From contig CAJAHH010000031.1 in the NCBI GenBank assembly GCA_903939515.1, positions 62,001-126,000 on the forward strand: a DNA stretch of 64,000 bases, in the 5' to 3' direction. Origin of the DNA: an uncultured Verrucomicrobiota bacterium. GTDB taxonomy: Bacteria; Verrucomicrobiota; Verrucomicrobiia; Limisphaerales; UBA9464. Of this stretch, positions 1 to 9,911 are shown piece after piece; positions within the stretch are counted from its first letter, which is position 1, and each line of letters begins with the position of its first letter. The notes under the pieces are model-generated. The model searched no databases, was not told the origin of the DNA, and saw nothing but the letters and a program-made list of their open reading frames with translations. A program made the position numbers and the translations under genes.

Positions 1-1
1 C

Positions 2-583
2 TCCGGGGACGGGTTTTCGCCATTCCCGCGCCGCCGCCTGGGTGCCGAAGAAACCCGGGACGCCATTCTGGAAGCCTGTGGTGATTTGGATTTGTCGGTC
101 GGTGAAGGGCATCCATTTCCGTCGCCCACCCGATGGGGGTATACCCAGCACGGCCCGTATGCGGCATCGTACGATCACCACCGCCGCAGCGTCTACCTCA
201 TGACCCAGCGCATCCAGCGGCATCCGTTTTTGGCGCTCTTTGACGGGGCCGATCCCAACGCCAGCACCGCGATCCGCCGCACCACGACCGTGCCTTCGCA
301 GGCACTGTTTTTTCTTAACGACCCGATGGTGCATCGAGAGGCCGAGAACCTCGCCCGTTTAGCCCGGACTCACGAAACTGCGGAGTCGGCCCAGGCGGCC
401 TGGGTATTTCGGCGAATTCTCCGCCGTTCTCCGGAAGCCGCTGAAAGGGCTGACCTCGCCGGATTTTTGGCCCAATACCGGAACGCTCTCAAATCACCGG
501 CCTCGCCAGACGCCAGTGCCCAAGCCTTGTCTGCGTGGATCCGGGTCCTTCTCGGAAGCAATGAGTTCCTGACCGTGGATTAG
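2..583 (+). CDS. PSD1/DUF1553 family protein, C-terminal part (5' end outside window)
   Basis: The reading frame is open from base 2, so the gene starts before the window and only about the last 193 residues are seen. The segment has the features of the DUF1553 C-terminus: an SVYLMTQRIQRHPFLALFDGADPN stretch, then TTVPSQALFFLNDP, as in the complete family member at 36430. These proteins usually carry an N-terminal cytochrome-like CxxCH region, DUF1549 and DUF1553, and are exported by planctomycetes and verrucomicrobia; their biochemical role is not settled, though polysaccharide or sulfated-glycan use is often suggested. The DUF1501 gene follows after 28 bases, the usual pairing. A TTG at 86 could be read as a start but cuts through conserved sequence, so truncation by the window edge is preferred. 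Confidence 0.85.
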   Translation, partial: SGDGFSPFPRRRLGAEETRDAILEACGDLDLSVGEGHPFPSPTRWGYTQHGPYAASYDHHRRSVYLMTQRIQRHPFLALFDGADPNASTAIRRTTTVPSQALFFLNDPMVHREAENLARLARTHETAESAQAAWVFRRILRRSPEAAERADLAGFLAQYRNALKSPASPDASAQALSAWIRVLLGSNEFLTVD

Positions 584-611
584 CCCGAGGCCCTGTCCCC
601 CTGATTTGCCA

Positions 612-2030
612 ATGAACCCTCACGCAGCCTTTGATCCCCGCCGTCGCGGCTTTTTGCGCTCCATGGTCGGTGGCTCCCTGATGTTCCCGGGCATTGTCGG
701 AGACCTTCTGGCTCGAGAGGCGGGTCTTGGGAGTGCCAGCTCCGATCCGCTCATTCCCCGCGCGCCGCATTTCACCCCCAAGGCCAAGCGGGTGATCTTT
801 CTCTACATGAGCGGCGGGGTTTCCCATGTCGATTCGTGGGATCCCAAGCCCCGGTTGTTCGCCGATGCCGGCAAGACGGTCACCGTGGATGAGTTTCAAG
901 GGCGCAAAGGCAACTTCACCATGTACGCCAAGCGGCCTCAGTGGGATTTCGCCCGACATGGCCGCTGCGGCACCGAAGTGAGCGGTCTTTTTCCCCACAT
1001 GGCCGGCTGTGTGGATGATTTGTGCGTGATCCGGTCGATGACCTCCGACCACACCAACCACTACGAGGCCACCCTGGGCATCCACACCGGTTCGTTTACT
1101 TTTGCCCGCCCCAGCATCGGATCTTGGGTCAGCTATGGCTTGGGCACCGAGAACAGCAACTTGCCGTCCTTCGTGGTCATCGCGCCCAAGAGCCCGTATG
1201 CCGGAGGGCAAGTCTGGGCGAGTGATTTCTTGCCCGGGGCTCATCAGGGAACTTGGGTGGTGCCGGGTCAGGAGCCGGTGGCCAATTTGCGCAGGCGGTC
1301 CCCGTCCGAAGAACTTCAGGCCCTGGAGATGGCGGCCATGAGCCGCATGAATCTCCGACATAGTGCGGCTCGCTCCGCCGATCCCCTTCTGGCGGCCCGG
1401 ATGAAGTCCTTCGAGACGGCCTTCGGCATGCAAATGGAGTTGCCTGAACTCTTCGATTTGTCCCGCGAAAGCAACGCCACCCACGCTCTGTATGGCCTCG
1501 AACGGGGGAGCACCCGGGGTTTCGGTTGGCAGTGTCTGGTCGCCCGCAGACTGGCCGAACGCGGTGTGCGGTTTATCGAATTAATTGATTCCGGTTCCTC
1601 CGACAACTGGGATGCCCACGGTGACATGACTCTCCATAGCCCCTTGGCGGCCAATGTCGATCGACCCATAGCCGGGTTGCTCAACGACCTGCGTCAGCGC
1701 GGCATGCTCGAAGACACTCTAGTGGTCTGGACGAGCGAATTTGGCCGGACCCCCTTCAACGCCACGGCCGATCACCGGGGGCGCGAGCACCACCATTGGG
1801 TGTTTTCGTCGTGGATGGCCGGGGCTGGCGTGAAGGCCGGGACGGTTTATGGAGCCTCGGATGATCTGGGCATTCGGGTGGCCACCAACCGCGTCCATGT
1901 CCATGACTTCCACGCCACAATTCTCCATCTTCTAGGGTTCGACCATGAGCGGTTGACCCATCATCACAACGGTCGGGATTATCGCCTGACCGATGTGGCA
2001 GGCGAGGTGGTCAAGGGTGTTTTGGCGTGA
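612..2030 (+). CDS. DUF1501 family exported protein
   Basis: The product has 472 residues from ATG 612; an in-frame TTG at 606 is less likely. The N-terminus has twin arginines (DPRRRGFLRSMVGGSLMFPG), compatible with Tat export. Family features include FLYMSGGVSHVDSWDPKP, DHTNHYEATLGIHTG, WTSEFGRTPFN, HHHWVFSSWMAG and, near the end, VHDFHATILHLLGFDHERL. DUF1501 belongs to the alkaline-phosphatase/sulfatase-like fold group, and the Asp/His-rich motifs fit a metal site, but the substrate is unknown. It follows the PSD1-type gene by 28 bases, and the pair is probably co-transcribed. A second such pair lies at 36430-41009. Confidence 0.9.
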   Translation: MNPHAAFDPRRRGFLRSMVGGSLMFPGIVGDLLAREAGLGSASSDPLIPRAPHFTPKAKRVIFLYMSGGVSHVDSWDPKPRLFADAGKTVTVDEFQGRKGNFTMYAKRPQWDFARHGRCGTEVSGLFPHMAGCVDDLCVIRSMTSDHTNHYEATLGIHTGSFTFARPSIGSWVSYGLGTENSNLPSFVVIAPKSPYAGGQVWASDFLPGAHQGTWVVPGQEPVANLRRRSPSEELQALEMAAMSRMNLRHSAARSADPLLAARMKSFETAFGMQMELPELFDLSRESNATHALYGLERGSTRGFGWQCLVARRLAERGVRFIELIDSGSSDNWDAHGDMTLHSPLAANVDRPIAGLLNDLRQRGMLEDTLVVWTSEFGRTPFNATADHRGREHHHWVFSSWMAGAGVKAGTVYGASDDLGIRVATNRVHVHDFHATILHLLGFDHERLTHHHNGRDYRLTDVAGEVVKGVLA

Positions 2031-2119
2031 GGATGGACCCAGCGAAGACGACGGTTAAGACGACGGTTGGAGCCGGGTGAGAAATTTTGACGATTTACGC
2101 TCCCTTTAGGCCTCCGCGT

Positions 2120-2148
2120 TTGACATTGTTATCAGCCCTTCCTTAACT
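2120..2148 (+). promoter_or_regulatory. Candidate sigma70-type promoter for the pilus block
   Basis: A perfect TTGACA hexamer at 2120-2125 is followed, after exactly 17 bases, by TTAACT at 2143-2148, which matches the -10 consensus at three of six positions. It lies in the 184-base gap between the DUF1501 gene and the first pilB and would start transcription about 60 bases before GTG 2215. Only the -35 is strong. Confidence 0.4.
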
Positions 2149-2214
2149 CACCCGCACTTCTTCCCGAGGCCGTCGCTCTCCTGAGCGTGGCTAACGGAAA
2201 ATCCAGAGGACACC

Positions 2215-3936
2215 GTGGCTGCCAAAGACGATTTTCTGCTCGAAACCATGCTCGACATGGGTCTCACGACCCATGAAGCCGTCGAAGAGGTGCGTCCCGA
2301 GGCGGAGTCCTCTGGCGAAGGCGTTGTGGACACCTTGGTCAAGACCGGACGGCTGGAGCCGTCGCTGGTCGTTATGGCCAAATCGACCTACTTCGGTGTC
2401 GAGATGATCACCCTGTCGGAGATTCGTCTGACCGATGAGGTGATCAACGCCGTGCCCCGGCACGTGGCCCGCAAGTACAATGCGGTGCCCGTCGCTGAGC
2501 AAGACGGCACCGTGGTGGTGGCCCTCTCTGATCCGTCAGACATCGAAGCCATCGACGGACTTCAGGTCTCCCTGGGTAAGACCCTCGAGTACCGCGTGAC
2601 CAGCGAGGCAGACCTCACGGCCGCTCTCGACAAGTACTACGGCAGCAGCAGTTCCGGTGGACGCGGCGATTCCGACATCGCCCGGATGATTCAAGACATC
2701 ACCGAGGGTGAGGTCGAGGTCAGTGCGCTGAGCGGCGATGTGAAGGCCGATAGCGAGGCCCTCGACGCAGACGCACCCATCATCCGATTGGTCAACCAGA
2801 TCATCATCGACGCCTTCAAGCTCCGGGCTTCGGATATTCATCTCGAGCCCATGGGCAAGCGTTTTCGTCTGCGCTACCGCATCGACGGCATGATGACCGA
2901 GATGAAAGATATCCCGAAGCGGCTGCAGGCCCCGGTGATCGCCCGTCTCAAGATTTCTGCGGCAATGAATATCGCTGAGAAGCGTATTCCTCAAGACGGC
3001 CGTATCCAGACCAACGTGGGCGGCAAGGTGATCGACCTTCGCGTTAGCGTCATTCCCTGTTCCCATGGCGAATCCATCGTCATGCGTATTTTGGACAAGT
3101 CCGGCCTCCGGCTGGGCTTGGCCGAATTGGGGTTCATGGCCGACGATCAGGCCAATTTCGAGCGGATGATCGCCTTGCCCGACGGCATCCTCTTGGTCAC
3201 TGGCCCGACAGGTTCTGGTAAGACGACTACGCTTTACAGCTGTCTCCACTATATTAACCGCCCGGACCGCAAGATCATCACCGTCGAAGACCCGGTCGAG
3301 TACATGCTCGCGGGCATTAACCAGGTTCAGGTCCACGAGCACATTGGTTTCACGTTCGCCTCGGCGCTGCGATCCATGCTCCGCCAGTCGCCCAACGTCA
3401 TCATGTTGGGAGAAATCCGCGATATGGAGACCGCGACCATCGCCATCAATGCGTCACTGACCGGTCATTTGGTTTTTTCTACGCTGCACACCAACGATGC
3501 GCCCTCGGCGGTGGCCCGTCTCATCGACATTGGCGTGAAACCCTTCTTGGTTGCGTCGTCCGCACGCTGCCTGATGGCCCAGCGTCTGGTCCGCAAGGTT
3601 TGCAAGAAGTGCGCCGCGCCGCACACCCTGACCGAGCAAGAGATCGCTGGCTTGGGCTTCACCCCGGAGCAGGCCGCCGCGGCCACCGCCCGCAAGGGCA
3701 AGGGCTGCCCCGAGTGCAATAAGACGGGTTGCAAGGGGCGTTTCGGCCTCTTCGAGATCTTCAACATCAACGACGAGGCCAGAAAGCTCATCTACGACAA
3801 GGTTCCTTCCAACGTGCTTCGCAACCGCGCCCGCGAAATGGGCATGCGCACCCTCCGTGAAGACGGCATGCGCAAGGTCTTGGCGGGCGTCACCACGGTG
3901 GATGAGGTCGTCCGGGCAACCGTATCGGAACACTGA
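2215..3936 (+). CDS. pilB: PilB/GspE-type pilus assembly ATPase (first copy)
   Basis: The product has 573 residues, the usual PilB length, from GTG 2215 with an AGAGG-like site just upstream. The N-terminal part (about 1-140) looks like a GspE/MshE N-terminal domain. The T2SSE ATPase core follows, with the Walker A motif GPTGSGKT at 330-337, an Asp box around VEDPVEY, Walker B in MLGEIRDMETA near 396-410, and the His box [14 protein letters not shown]. Two CxxC pairs at C463/C466 and C498/C501 form the zinc knuckle of extension ATPases. It should power pilus or pseudopilus assembly at the inner membrane. It heads a co-directional block with pilT, a second pilB and pilC. GspE of a type II secretion system is the alternative name. 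Confidence 0.93.
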   Translation: MAAKDDFLLETMLDMGLTTHEAVEEVRPEAESSGEGVVDTLVKTGRLEPSLVVMAKSTYFGVEMITLSEIRLTDEVINAVPRHVARKYNAVPVAEQDGTVVVALSDPSDIEAIDGLQVSLGKTLEYRVTSEADLTAALDKYYGSSSSGGRGDSDIARMIQDITEGEVEVSALSGDVKADSEALDADAPIIRLVNQIIIDAFKLRASDIHLEPMGKRFRLRYRIDGMMTEMKDIPKRLQAPVIARLKISAAMNIAEKRIPQDGRIQTNVGGKVIDLRVSVIPCSHGESIVMRILDKSGLRLGLAELGFMADDQANFERMIALPDGILLVTGPTGSGKTTTLYSCLHYINRPDRKIITVEDPVEYMLAGINQVQVHEHIGFTFASALRSMLRQSPNVIMLGEIRDMETATIAINASLTGHLVFSTLHTNDAPSAVARLIDIGVKPFLVASSARCLMAQRLVRKVCKKCAAPHTLTEQEIAGLGFTPEQAAAATARKGKGCPECNKTGCKGRFGLFEIFNINDEARKLIYDKVPSNVLRNRAREMGMRTLREDGMRKVLAGVTTVDEVVRATVSEH

Positions 3937-4051
3937 TGCGACTGACCAAAACCATGACTGGCCCTGCATTTGCTCTATTGTTTAAGGCGGCCCCGGCCCT
4001 GATGGGTCTTTTTCGCCCCCACCGATCTTAAGAAACTTTCCGAACCGACCC

Positions 4052-5161
4052 ATGTCCTACCAGATGTCCGATCTGTTGCAGTTGATGGTCTCCGAAGGCG
4101 GAGCCGACTTGCACATCCGGGTGAACATTCCCCCCGTCATCCGCATCCACGGCATTCTTCAGCGCGTGGATGGTCCGCCGCTGCGCCCGGAGGACACCGA
4201 GGAGTTGATGCGTTCCATCACCTCCGAAGATCATATTCAGCAAATCCGTGAAAAGGGCGGTGCCGACTTCGGGTTCGCCTTCGGTGAGTTGGCTCGCTTC
4301 CGTGTCAGCGCCTTCAAGGAAAAGGGCAACTTCGCCTTGGTGCTTCGGCAAATTCCTTCAAAGCTCCTGACCATGGAGCAAATCGGTATCCCGGCCACGG
4401 TTCGGACTCTGATTAATAAGCCCCGCGGTTTGGTTTTGGTGGTGGGTCCCACCGGTTCGGGCAAGACGACCACGCTGGCCTCGCTCCTCAACATCCTCAA
4501 CGAGGAGAAGGACGAAGCGCACATCATCACCATCGAGGACCCCATTGAGTACTACCACAAGCACAAGAAGGCGGTGGTGACTCAGCGGGAGGTCAATGTC
4601 GATGTGCCCTCCTTCGCCGAGGCCCTGCGTCGCGCGTTGCGTCAAGATCCCGACATTATTTTGGTGGGTGAGCTTCGCGACTTGGAAACCATGGAAGCGG
4701 CCATCACGGCGGCCGAAACGGGTCACTTGGTCTTCGGAACCTTGCACACCACGGGGGCAGCCAAGACCATCGACCGTATCGTCAACGCCTTTCCCCAGAG
4801 CCAGCAAGAGACCATTCGCATCCAGCTCTCCACAGTGCTTCAGGGGGTGATTTCCCAGTTGTTGGTGGCTCGCGTTGACAAACCTGGCCGGGTCGCGGTG
4901 TTCGAGATCATGATTAACACCCCTTCGGTGGCGGCGCTCATTCGTGACAACAAGACCTTCCGTATCCAGTCCGACATCCAGACCGGTTCAAAGTACGGCA
5001 TGGTCACCCTGGATAGCTTCCTTTTGGACAAGTGGGAGGCAGGTATGATTTCCGAAGAGGATGTTGTCACCAAGTCGATGGACCCCTTGACCATTAGTCT
5101 GAAGTTGGACGAACTCCGCGCCGCCAAGGCCGAGAAGACCCAAAGCCAGACCCGTAAGTAA
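4052..5161 (+). CDS. pilT: PilT-type pilus retraction ATPase
   Basis: The product has 369 residues, typical of PilT. The N-terminus (MSYQMSDLLQLMVSEGGADLHIRVN) is characteristic of the PilT PAS-like domain. Walker A GPTGSGKT lies at 132-139, Walker B in ILVGELRDLETM near 200-212, and the His box in HLVFGTLHTTGAAKTIDRIV. It lacks the CxxC pairs of the flanking PilB proteins, as expected for a retraction ATPase. Its presence favours a dynamic type IV pilus over a pure type II secretion system. It lies 115 bases after pilB and 24 bases before the second pilB, in the same orientation. Confidence 0.93.
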   Translation: MSYQMSDLLQLMVSEGGADLHIRVNIPPVIRIHGILQRVDGPPLRPEDTEELMRSITSEDHIQQIREKGGADFGFAFGELARFRVSAFKEKGNFALVLRQIPSKLLTMEQIGIPATVRTLINKPRGLVLVVGPTGSGKTTTLASLLNILNEEKDEAHIITIEDPIEYYHKHKKAVVTQREVNVDVPSFAEALRRALRQDPDIILVGELRDLETMEAAITAAETGHLVFGTLHTTGAAKTIDRIVNAFPQSQQETIRIQLSTVLQGVISQLLVARVDKPGRVAVFEIMINTPSVAALIRDNKTFRIQSDIQTGSKYGMVTLDSFLLDKWEAGMISEEDVVTKSMDPLTISLKLDELRAAKAEKTQSQTRK

Positions 5162-5185
5162 CCCCTCACCGACCCCTCACCCGCC

Positions 5186-6889
<1,704 letters not shown>

Positions 6890-6937
6890 TATTCTGTCTG
6901 GATACTCCGACGAAACTGATTTCACGAGGATACCGAT

Positions 6938-8293
6938 ATGGCCAAATTCAACTACGTTGCCATGGACAGCACTGGCAAGGAGACCAAAGGAGTCCTCGAG
7001 ATGGGCAGCCAGACCGAGGCGCTGAATCGGCTTAAGGAAATGGGCTTGCTGCCAACCAAGGTCACCGAGGCGGCGGCGCCAAAGTCCGAGAGCAAGGGAG
7101 CCAAAGGTTCGTCTTCTGCCGCCGGTGGCAAGGGTCAGAAAAAGGGCGCGGGCCAAATCAATCTCAAGATCCCTGGGTTCGGCGGCAAGGTGAAGCCCAA
7201 GGTGCTTTGTACCTTCACGCGTCAGTTGGCCACCCTGGTGGAGGCCGGTCTGCCGCTACTTCGCGGTCTGCGTGTGCTGGAGAAGCAGGAACGCAACCCG
7301 ATCCTCAAGAAAATCTTGGGCGATCTCTCCGTCTCCATCGAAGGCGGTTCCACCTTCTCTGAAGGTCTGGCCCAGCACCCCAAGGTCTTCAATCGTCTCT
7401 TCGTCAACATGGTGAAAGCCGGCGAACTGGGCGGTGTGCTCGAGGTAGTCCTCAAGCGTCTGGCCGAGTTCATGGAAAAGGCCGAGAAGATCAAGGGCAA
7501 GGTCGTCGCGGCCATGTTCTATCCCATATCGGTCATGGTTGTGGCCGTGGGTATTGTAGCGCTGCTCATGATCGTGGTGGTGCCCAAGTTCAAGTTGATC
7601 TTCGCAGACTTGCTCGGCGGCGACGCCGGCATGCCCGAATTCACACTGTTCGTTCTGAAGATCTCCGAGACCCTCAGGGACAACACGGTCATCTTCCCTG
7701 ACTGGTTCTTTGGAGGCATGCCCTTCCCGGGTCAGGTGGTCTGGGGTATCGCGATCTCCGTCACCACCTTCAAGTTCCTCATCAAGACCAAGAAGGGCAT
7801 GTGGTACTTCGACAAGTTCAAGCTCAACATGCCCGCACTCGGTCCGGTCATCAGCAAGGTGTCCATCGCCCGCTTCACCCGAACCTTGGGTACCCTGGTC
7901 CAGTCGGGTGTGCCCATCCTTCAGGCTCTCAACATTGTTCGCGAGACGGCGGGCAACGTGGTGGTAGCCAAGGCCGTGCTCGACATTCATGAGTCGGTCA
8001 AAGAGGGCGAAACCATCACCGCGCCCTTGGAAAAATCGGGAGTATTCCCGCCGATGGTGGTTTCCATGGTAGATGTCGGTGAGCAAACCGGCGCTCTGCC
8101 GGAAATGCTCCTGAAGATCTCCGACAACTACGACGAAGAGGTGGATAACGCGGTCACGGCCATGACGTCCCTCCTCGAGCCGATTATGATCGTCTTTTTG
8201 GCGGTGGTCGTCGGTTCCATCGTTATCGCGATGTTCCTGCCGCTCATCAAACTGATGGAAACCCTTGGCGGCGACGCCGGCGGTGGCGAATAA
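6938..8293 (+). CDS. pilC: PilC/GspF inner-membrane platform protein
   Basis: The product has 451 residues and two T2SSF domains (about 90-215 and 315-440). Each starts with the hallmark TRQLATLVEAGLPLLRGL or TRTLGTLVQSGVPILQAL sequence, and the second ends in MTSLLEPIMIVFLAVVVGSIVIAMFLPL. Three hydrophobic helices are evident near 190-215, 255-275 and 410-440. A Lys/Gly/Ser-rich linker at about 45-75 follows a short N-terminal region (FNYVAMDSTGKETKGVLE) typical of PilC. It would anchor the cytoplasmic ATPases to the growing filament. The upstream ACGAGGA is a good ribosome-binding site. It closes the assembly set; no pilM/N/O/P/Q or prepilin peptidase gene is in the window. Confidence 0.93.
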   Translation: MAKFNYVAMDSTGKETKGVLEMGSQTEALNRLKEMGLLPTKVTEAAAPKSESKGAKGSSSAAGGKGQKKGAGQINLKIPGFGGKVKPKVLCTFTRQLATLVEAGLPLLRGLRVLEKQERNPILKKILGDLSVSIEGGSTFSEGLAQHPKVFNRLFVNMVKAGELGGVLEVVLKRLAEFMEKAEKIKGKVVAAMFYPISVMVVAVGIVALLMIVVVPKFKLIFADLLGGDAGMPEFTLFVLKISETLRDNTVIFPDWFFGGMPFPGQVVWGIAISVTTFKFLIKTKKGMWYFDKFKLNMPALGPVISKVSIARFTRTLGTLVQSGVPILQALNIVRETAGNVVVAKAVLDIHESVKEGETITAPLEKSGVFPPMVVSMVDVGEQTGALPEMLLKISDNYDEEVDNAVTAMTSLLEPIMIVFLAVVVGSIVIAMFLPLIKLMETLGGDAGGGE

Positions 8294-8356
8294 GCATCAC
8301 CCCTCGAGGGTTCTCGGTAAGGCTGATAATTTTTTGACCGGATTCTCGGAGCTTCC

Positions 8357-8398
8357 TTGACCGGTCTCGTGTGCGGGTGTAAATACAAAGTAGTTACA
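8357..8398 (+). promoter_or_regulatory. Promoter with overlapping palindromic operator before the toxin gene
   Basis: TTGACC at 8357-8362 and TAAATA at 8380-8385 are spaced by 17 bases. A near-perfect 21-base palindrome at 8378-8398 covers the -10: the arms TGTAAATAC and GTAGTTACA match at eight of nine positions around an AAA centre. The arrangement fits autorepression by the ribbon-helix-helix antitoxin encoded just downstream. The palindrome is seen directly; its role is inferred. Confidence 0.5.
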
Positions 8399-8423
8399 TT
8401 GAATGCGCATTGGCCATACTCGG

Positions 8424-8441
8424 ATGGACTGAATGGACTGA
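8424..8441 (+). promoter_or_regulatory. Tandem two-codon minimal ORFs directly before the toxin start
   Basis: The nine bases ATGGACTGA occur twice without a gap (8424-8432 and 8433-8441), and the toxin then begins with ATGGAG at 8442. Each unit reads start, Asp, stop, so three in-frame ATGs share one frame, two of them ending after one codon. This could limit or couple toxin translation, or could be simple slippage of a nine-base unit. Confidence 0.35.
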
Positions 8442-8729
8442 ATGGAGTTCGACTGGAACAATCTGCCGTTCGAACCCGACGGCTCGATTTCAATGACCGG
8501 AATCGAGGAGTCGTTCGAAGATCCGTTTGCCATTCGCCTGTTGCCCGACTCGTCGCGCTTCGGTGTTCAGGCTCGTTTCTTCAATTTGGGCAAATCGGCT
8601 GCGGGGCAGGGGCTCTTCAGCGTGTATCGAACCAATGGCAAGGTGATTCGGGTGATTCTTTCCCGACCCTTCAGCGAGGCCGAGTCTTACTTTTATCAAC
8701 GGCGGATGACTCAATCGCTTTCGACTTAG
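8442..8729 (+). CDS. brnT: BrnT-like toxin (putative ribonuclease)
   Basis: This 95-residue protein resembles BrnT toxins: MEFDWNNL at the start, SFEDPFAIRLLPDSSRFGVQARFFNLG in the middle, LFSVYRTNGKVIRVILSRPFSEAESYFYQRR at the end. BrnT proteins are RelE-fold ribonucleases that inhibit translation and are neutralised by a DNA-binding antitoxin encoded immediately downstream, the order seen here. The N-terminus differs from the usual MEFEWDxxKxxxNxxKHG, so the fit is weaker there and activity is uncertain. It has its own apparent promoter and operator (8357-8398), separate from the pil genes on either side, and two ATG-GAC-TGA units immediately before the start. A longer open frame across 8357-9058 is not believed. 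Confidence 0.65.
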   Translation: MEFDWNNLPFEPDGSISMTGIEESFEDPFAIRLLPDSSRFGVQARFFNLGKSAAGQGLFSVYRTNGKVIRVILSRPFSEAESYFYQRRMTQSLST

Positions 8730-8738
8730 GTCCCTGCC

Positions 8739-9020
8739 ATGAACCTTCAAACTATCCAGTCTTGGGACGATGTCCCGCTCTTCGACAGCGAGCAGGCCGA
8801 GGCCGATTTTTGGGCGGAGAACCAGGTCGATGCCCGGTTGATGGATGTTTCAGCCACCGCCAGTTCCGAGCAGTCCGAATCGATCACCATCACCCTGCGG
8901 ATGGATCCCCGGATGCTCAGTCGGATCAAGCGTTTGGCCCGATTCCGGTTCCTCAATTACCAGAGCATGATCAAACAATGGTTGAGCGAGCGCATGGAAA
9001 AGGAATTGAAGGACCGCTAA
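8739..9020 (+). CDS. CopG/BrnA-type antitoxin (ribbon-helix-helix)
   Basis: This 93-residue protein starts nine bases after the toxin stop. The N-terminal part (WDDVPLFDSEQAEADFWAENQVDARLMD) matches the toxin-binding part of type II CopG antitoxins, where an IPxFxSExEExxFW pattern is usual. The C-terminal part (ITITLRMDPRMLSRIKRLARFRFLNYQSMIKQWLSERM, about 50-90) fits a ribbon-helix-helix DNA-binding domain. It should bind the toxin and repress the pair by binding the palindrome at 8378-8398. The family assignment is clearer than that of the toxin. Confidence 0.75.
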   Translation: MNLQTIQSWDDVPLFDSEQAEADFWAENQVDARLMDVSATASSEQSESITITLRMDPRMLSRIKRLARFRFLNYQSMIKQWLSERMEKELKDR

Positions 9021-9054
9021 TCCTTCGGGAAAGTCCGTCCTCCCGTGTGAACCC

Positions 9055-9840
9055 ATGAGATCTCGCAGTCCATCCTCTTCCTGCCCTCCGGCCCTTCACC
9101 GGAAGGTGGCTGCGTTCACCTTGCTCGAACTGCTGGTGGTGATGTCCATCATCGGCATTCTGGCGGGCATGGTCGTGGGTTTGGCGCCGGCGGCTGCGGC
9201 CAAGATGAAAGAAGCTCGGGTACGCGCCGAACTCCAACAATTGGTAACGCTGATCGAGGCCTACAAATCCCGCTTCGGAGTTTATCCGCCCGATGGCGTC
9301 CGAAGGGTTTCGATCGCGGGCCAGGGTTTTCAGACCTTGTCCAATCCCGCCTTGAGTCCCCTCTTCTACGAATTGTCCGGCGTGTACCTGACCAACGCCA
9401 ACAGCGTTGATGGTTACTTCATCCCGCGTGCCGATGCCGACGACGGCGACGGCATCCGTTCGGGCGAGTTGCAAACGTGGTTTGGTCGTGAGGGCATTCT
9501 CAACGCCAAGCCCTATGAGTTGCGCAACCGGTTGTTCGTCTCCGATTTCAAGGAAGGTCAATATGCCGAGGTTTTCCGCAACCGCTCCGATGCCGGGTAC
9601 GCCGACATCGAGGTGCTCGCCGTGGGTTTCTCCTCCGATGCCTCCGGAAAGCGGCAAAACGGTCTGGCTTGGCCCAACAACCGAACCGACCACCCCGTGC
9701 CCTCCAACAAGGGGCTCAACCCGTGGCGGTACGTCTCGACCAACCCGACCAATAATTCGGGCGGTTTCGATTTGTGGGCCGAAATCCCCGTCGGCCGTGA
9801 ACGAGTGAGGATCATCGGCAACTGGAAGGAATCCAACTAG
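9055..9840 (+). CDS. Pseudopilin with type IV prepilin leader
   Basis: The product has 261 residues. A 20-residue basic leader ends in VAA, followed by FTLLELLVVMSIIGILAGMVVG; cleavage is expected between A20 and F21, leaving Glu at +5 (E25). The remaining 220 residues are a soluble head with a GspG-like plan (LQQLVTLIEAYKSRFGVYPPDG and, near the end, GGFDLWAEIPVG). It is probably a major or minor subunit of the filament assembled by the upstream machine. The stop at 9838-9840 lies 71 bases before the next gene. Confidence 0.85.
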   Translation: MRSRSPSSSCPPALHRKVAAFTLLELLVVMSIIGILAGMVVGLAPAAAAKMKEARVRAELQQLVTLIEAYKSRFGVYPPDGVRRVSIAGQGFQTLSNPALSPLFYELSGVYLTNANSVDGYFIPRADADDGDGIRSGELQTWFGREGILNAKPYELRNRLFVSDFKEGQYAEVFRNRSDAGYADIEVLAVGFSSDASGKRQNGLAWPNNRTDHPVPSNKGLNPWRYVSTNPTNNSGGFDLWAEIPVGRERVRIIGNWKESN

Positions 9841-9911
9841 TGGCCTCCCTATCCTCGTTCCCCCAACACCGCCTTCCCGAAAACTCCCTTTTTAGCAGCG
9901 CCAGAGAACCT

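Noticed and set aside
8296-8312. Possible terminator after pilC (CCCTCGAGGG palindrome)
   Set aside because: The palindrome has no loop and the nearest T-run is more than 20 bases away, so it does not form a usual terminator.
8357-9058. A 233-codon plus-strand frame across the toxin-antitoxin pair
   Set aside because: It is out of frame with both conserved small proteins and its translation has no recognisable family features.
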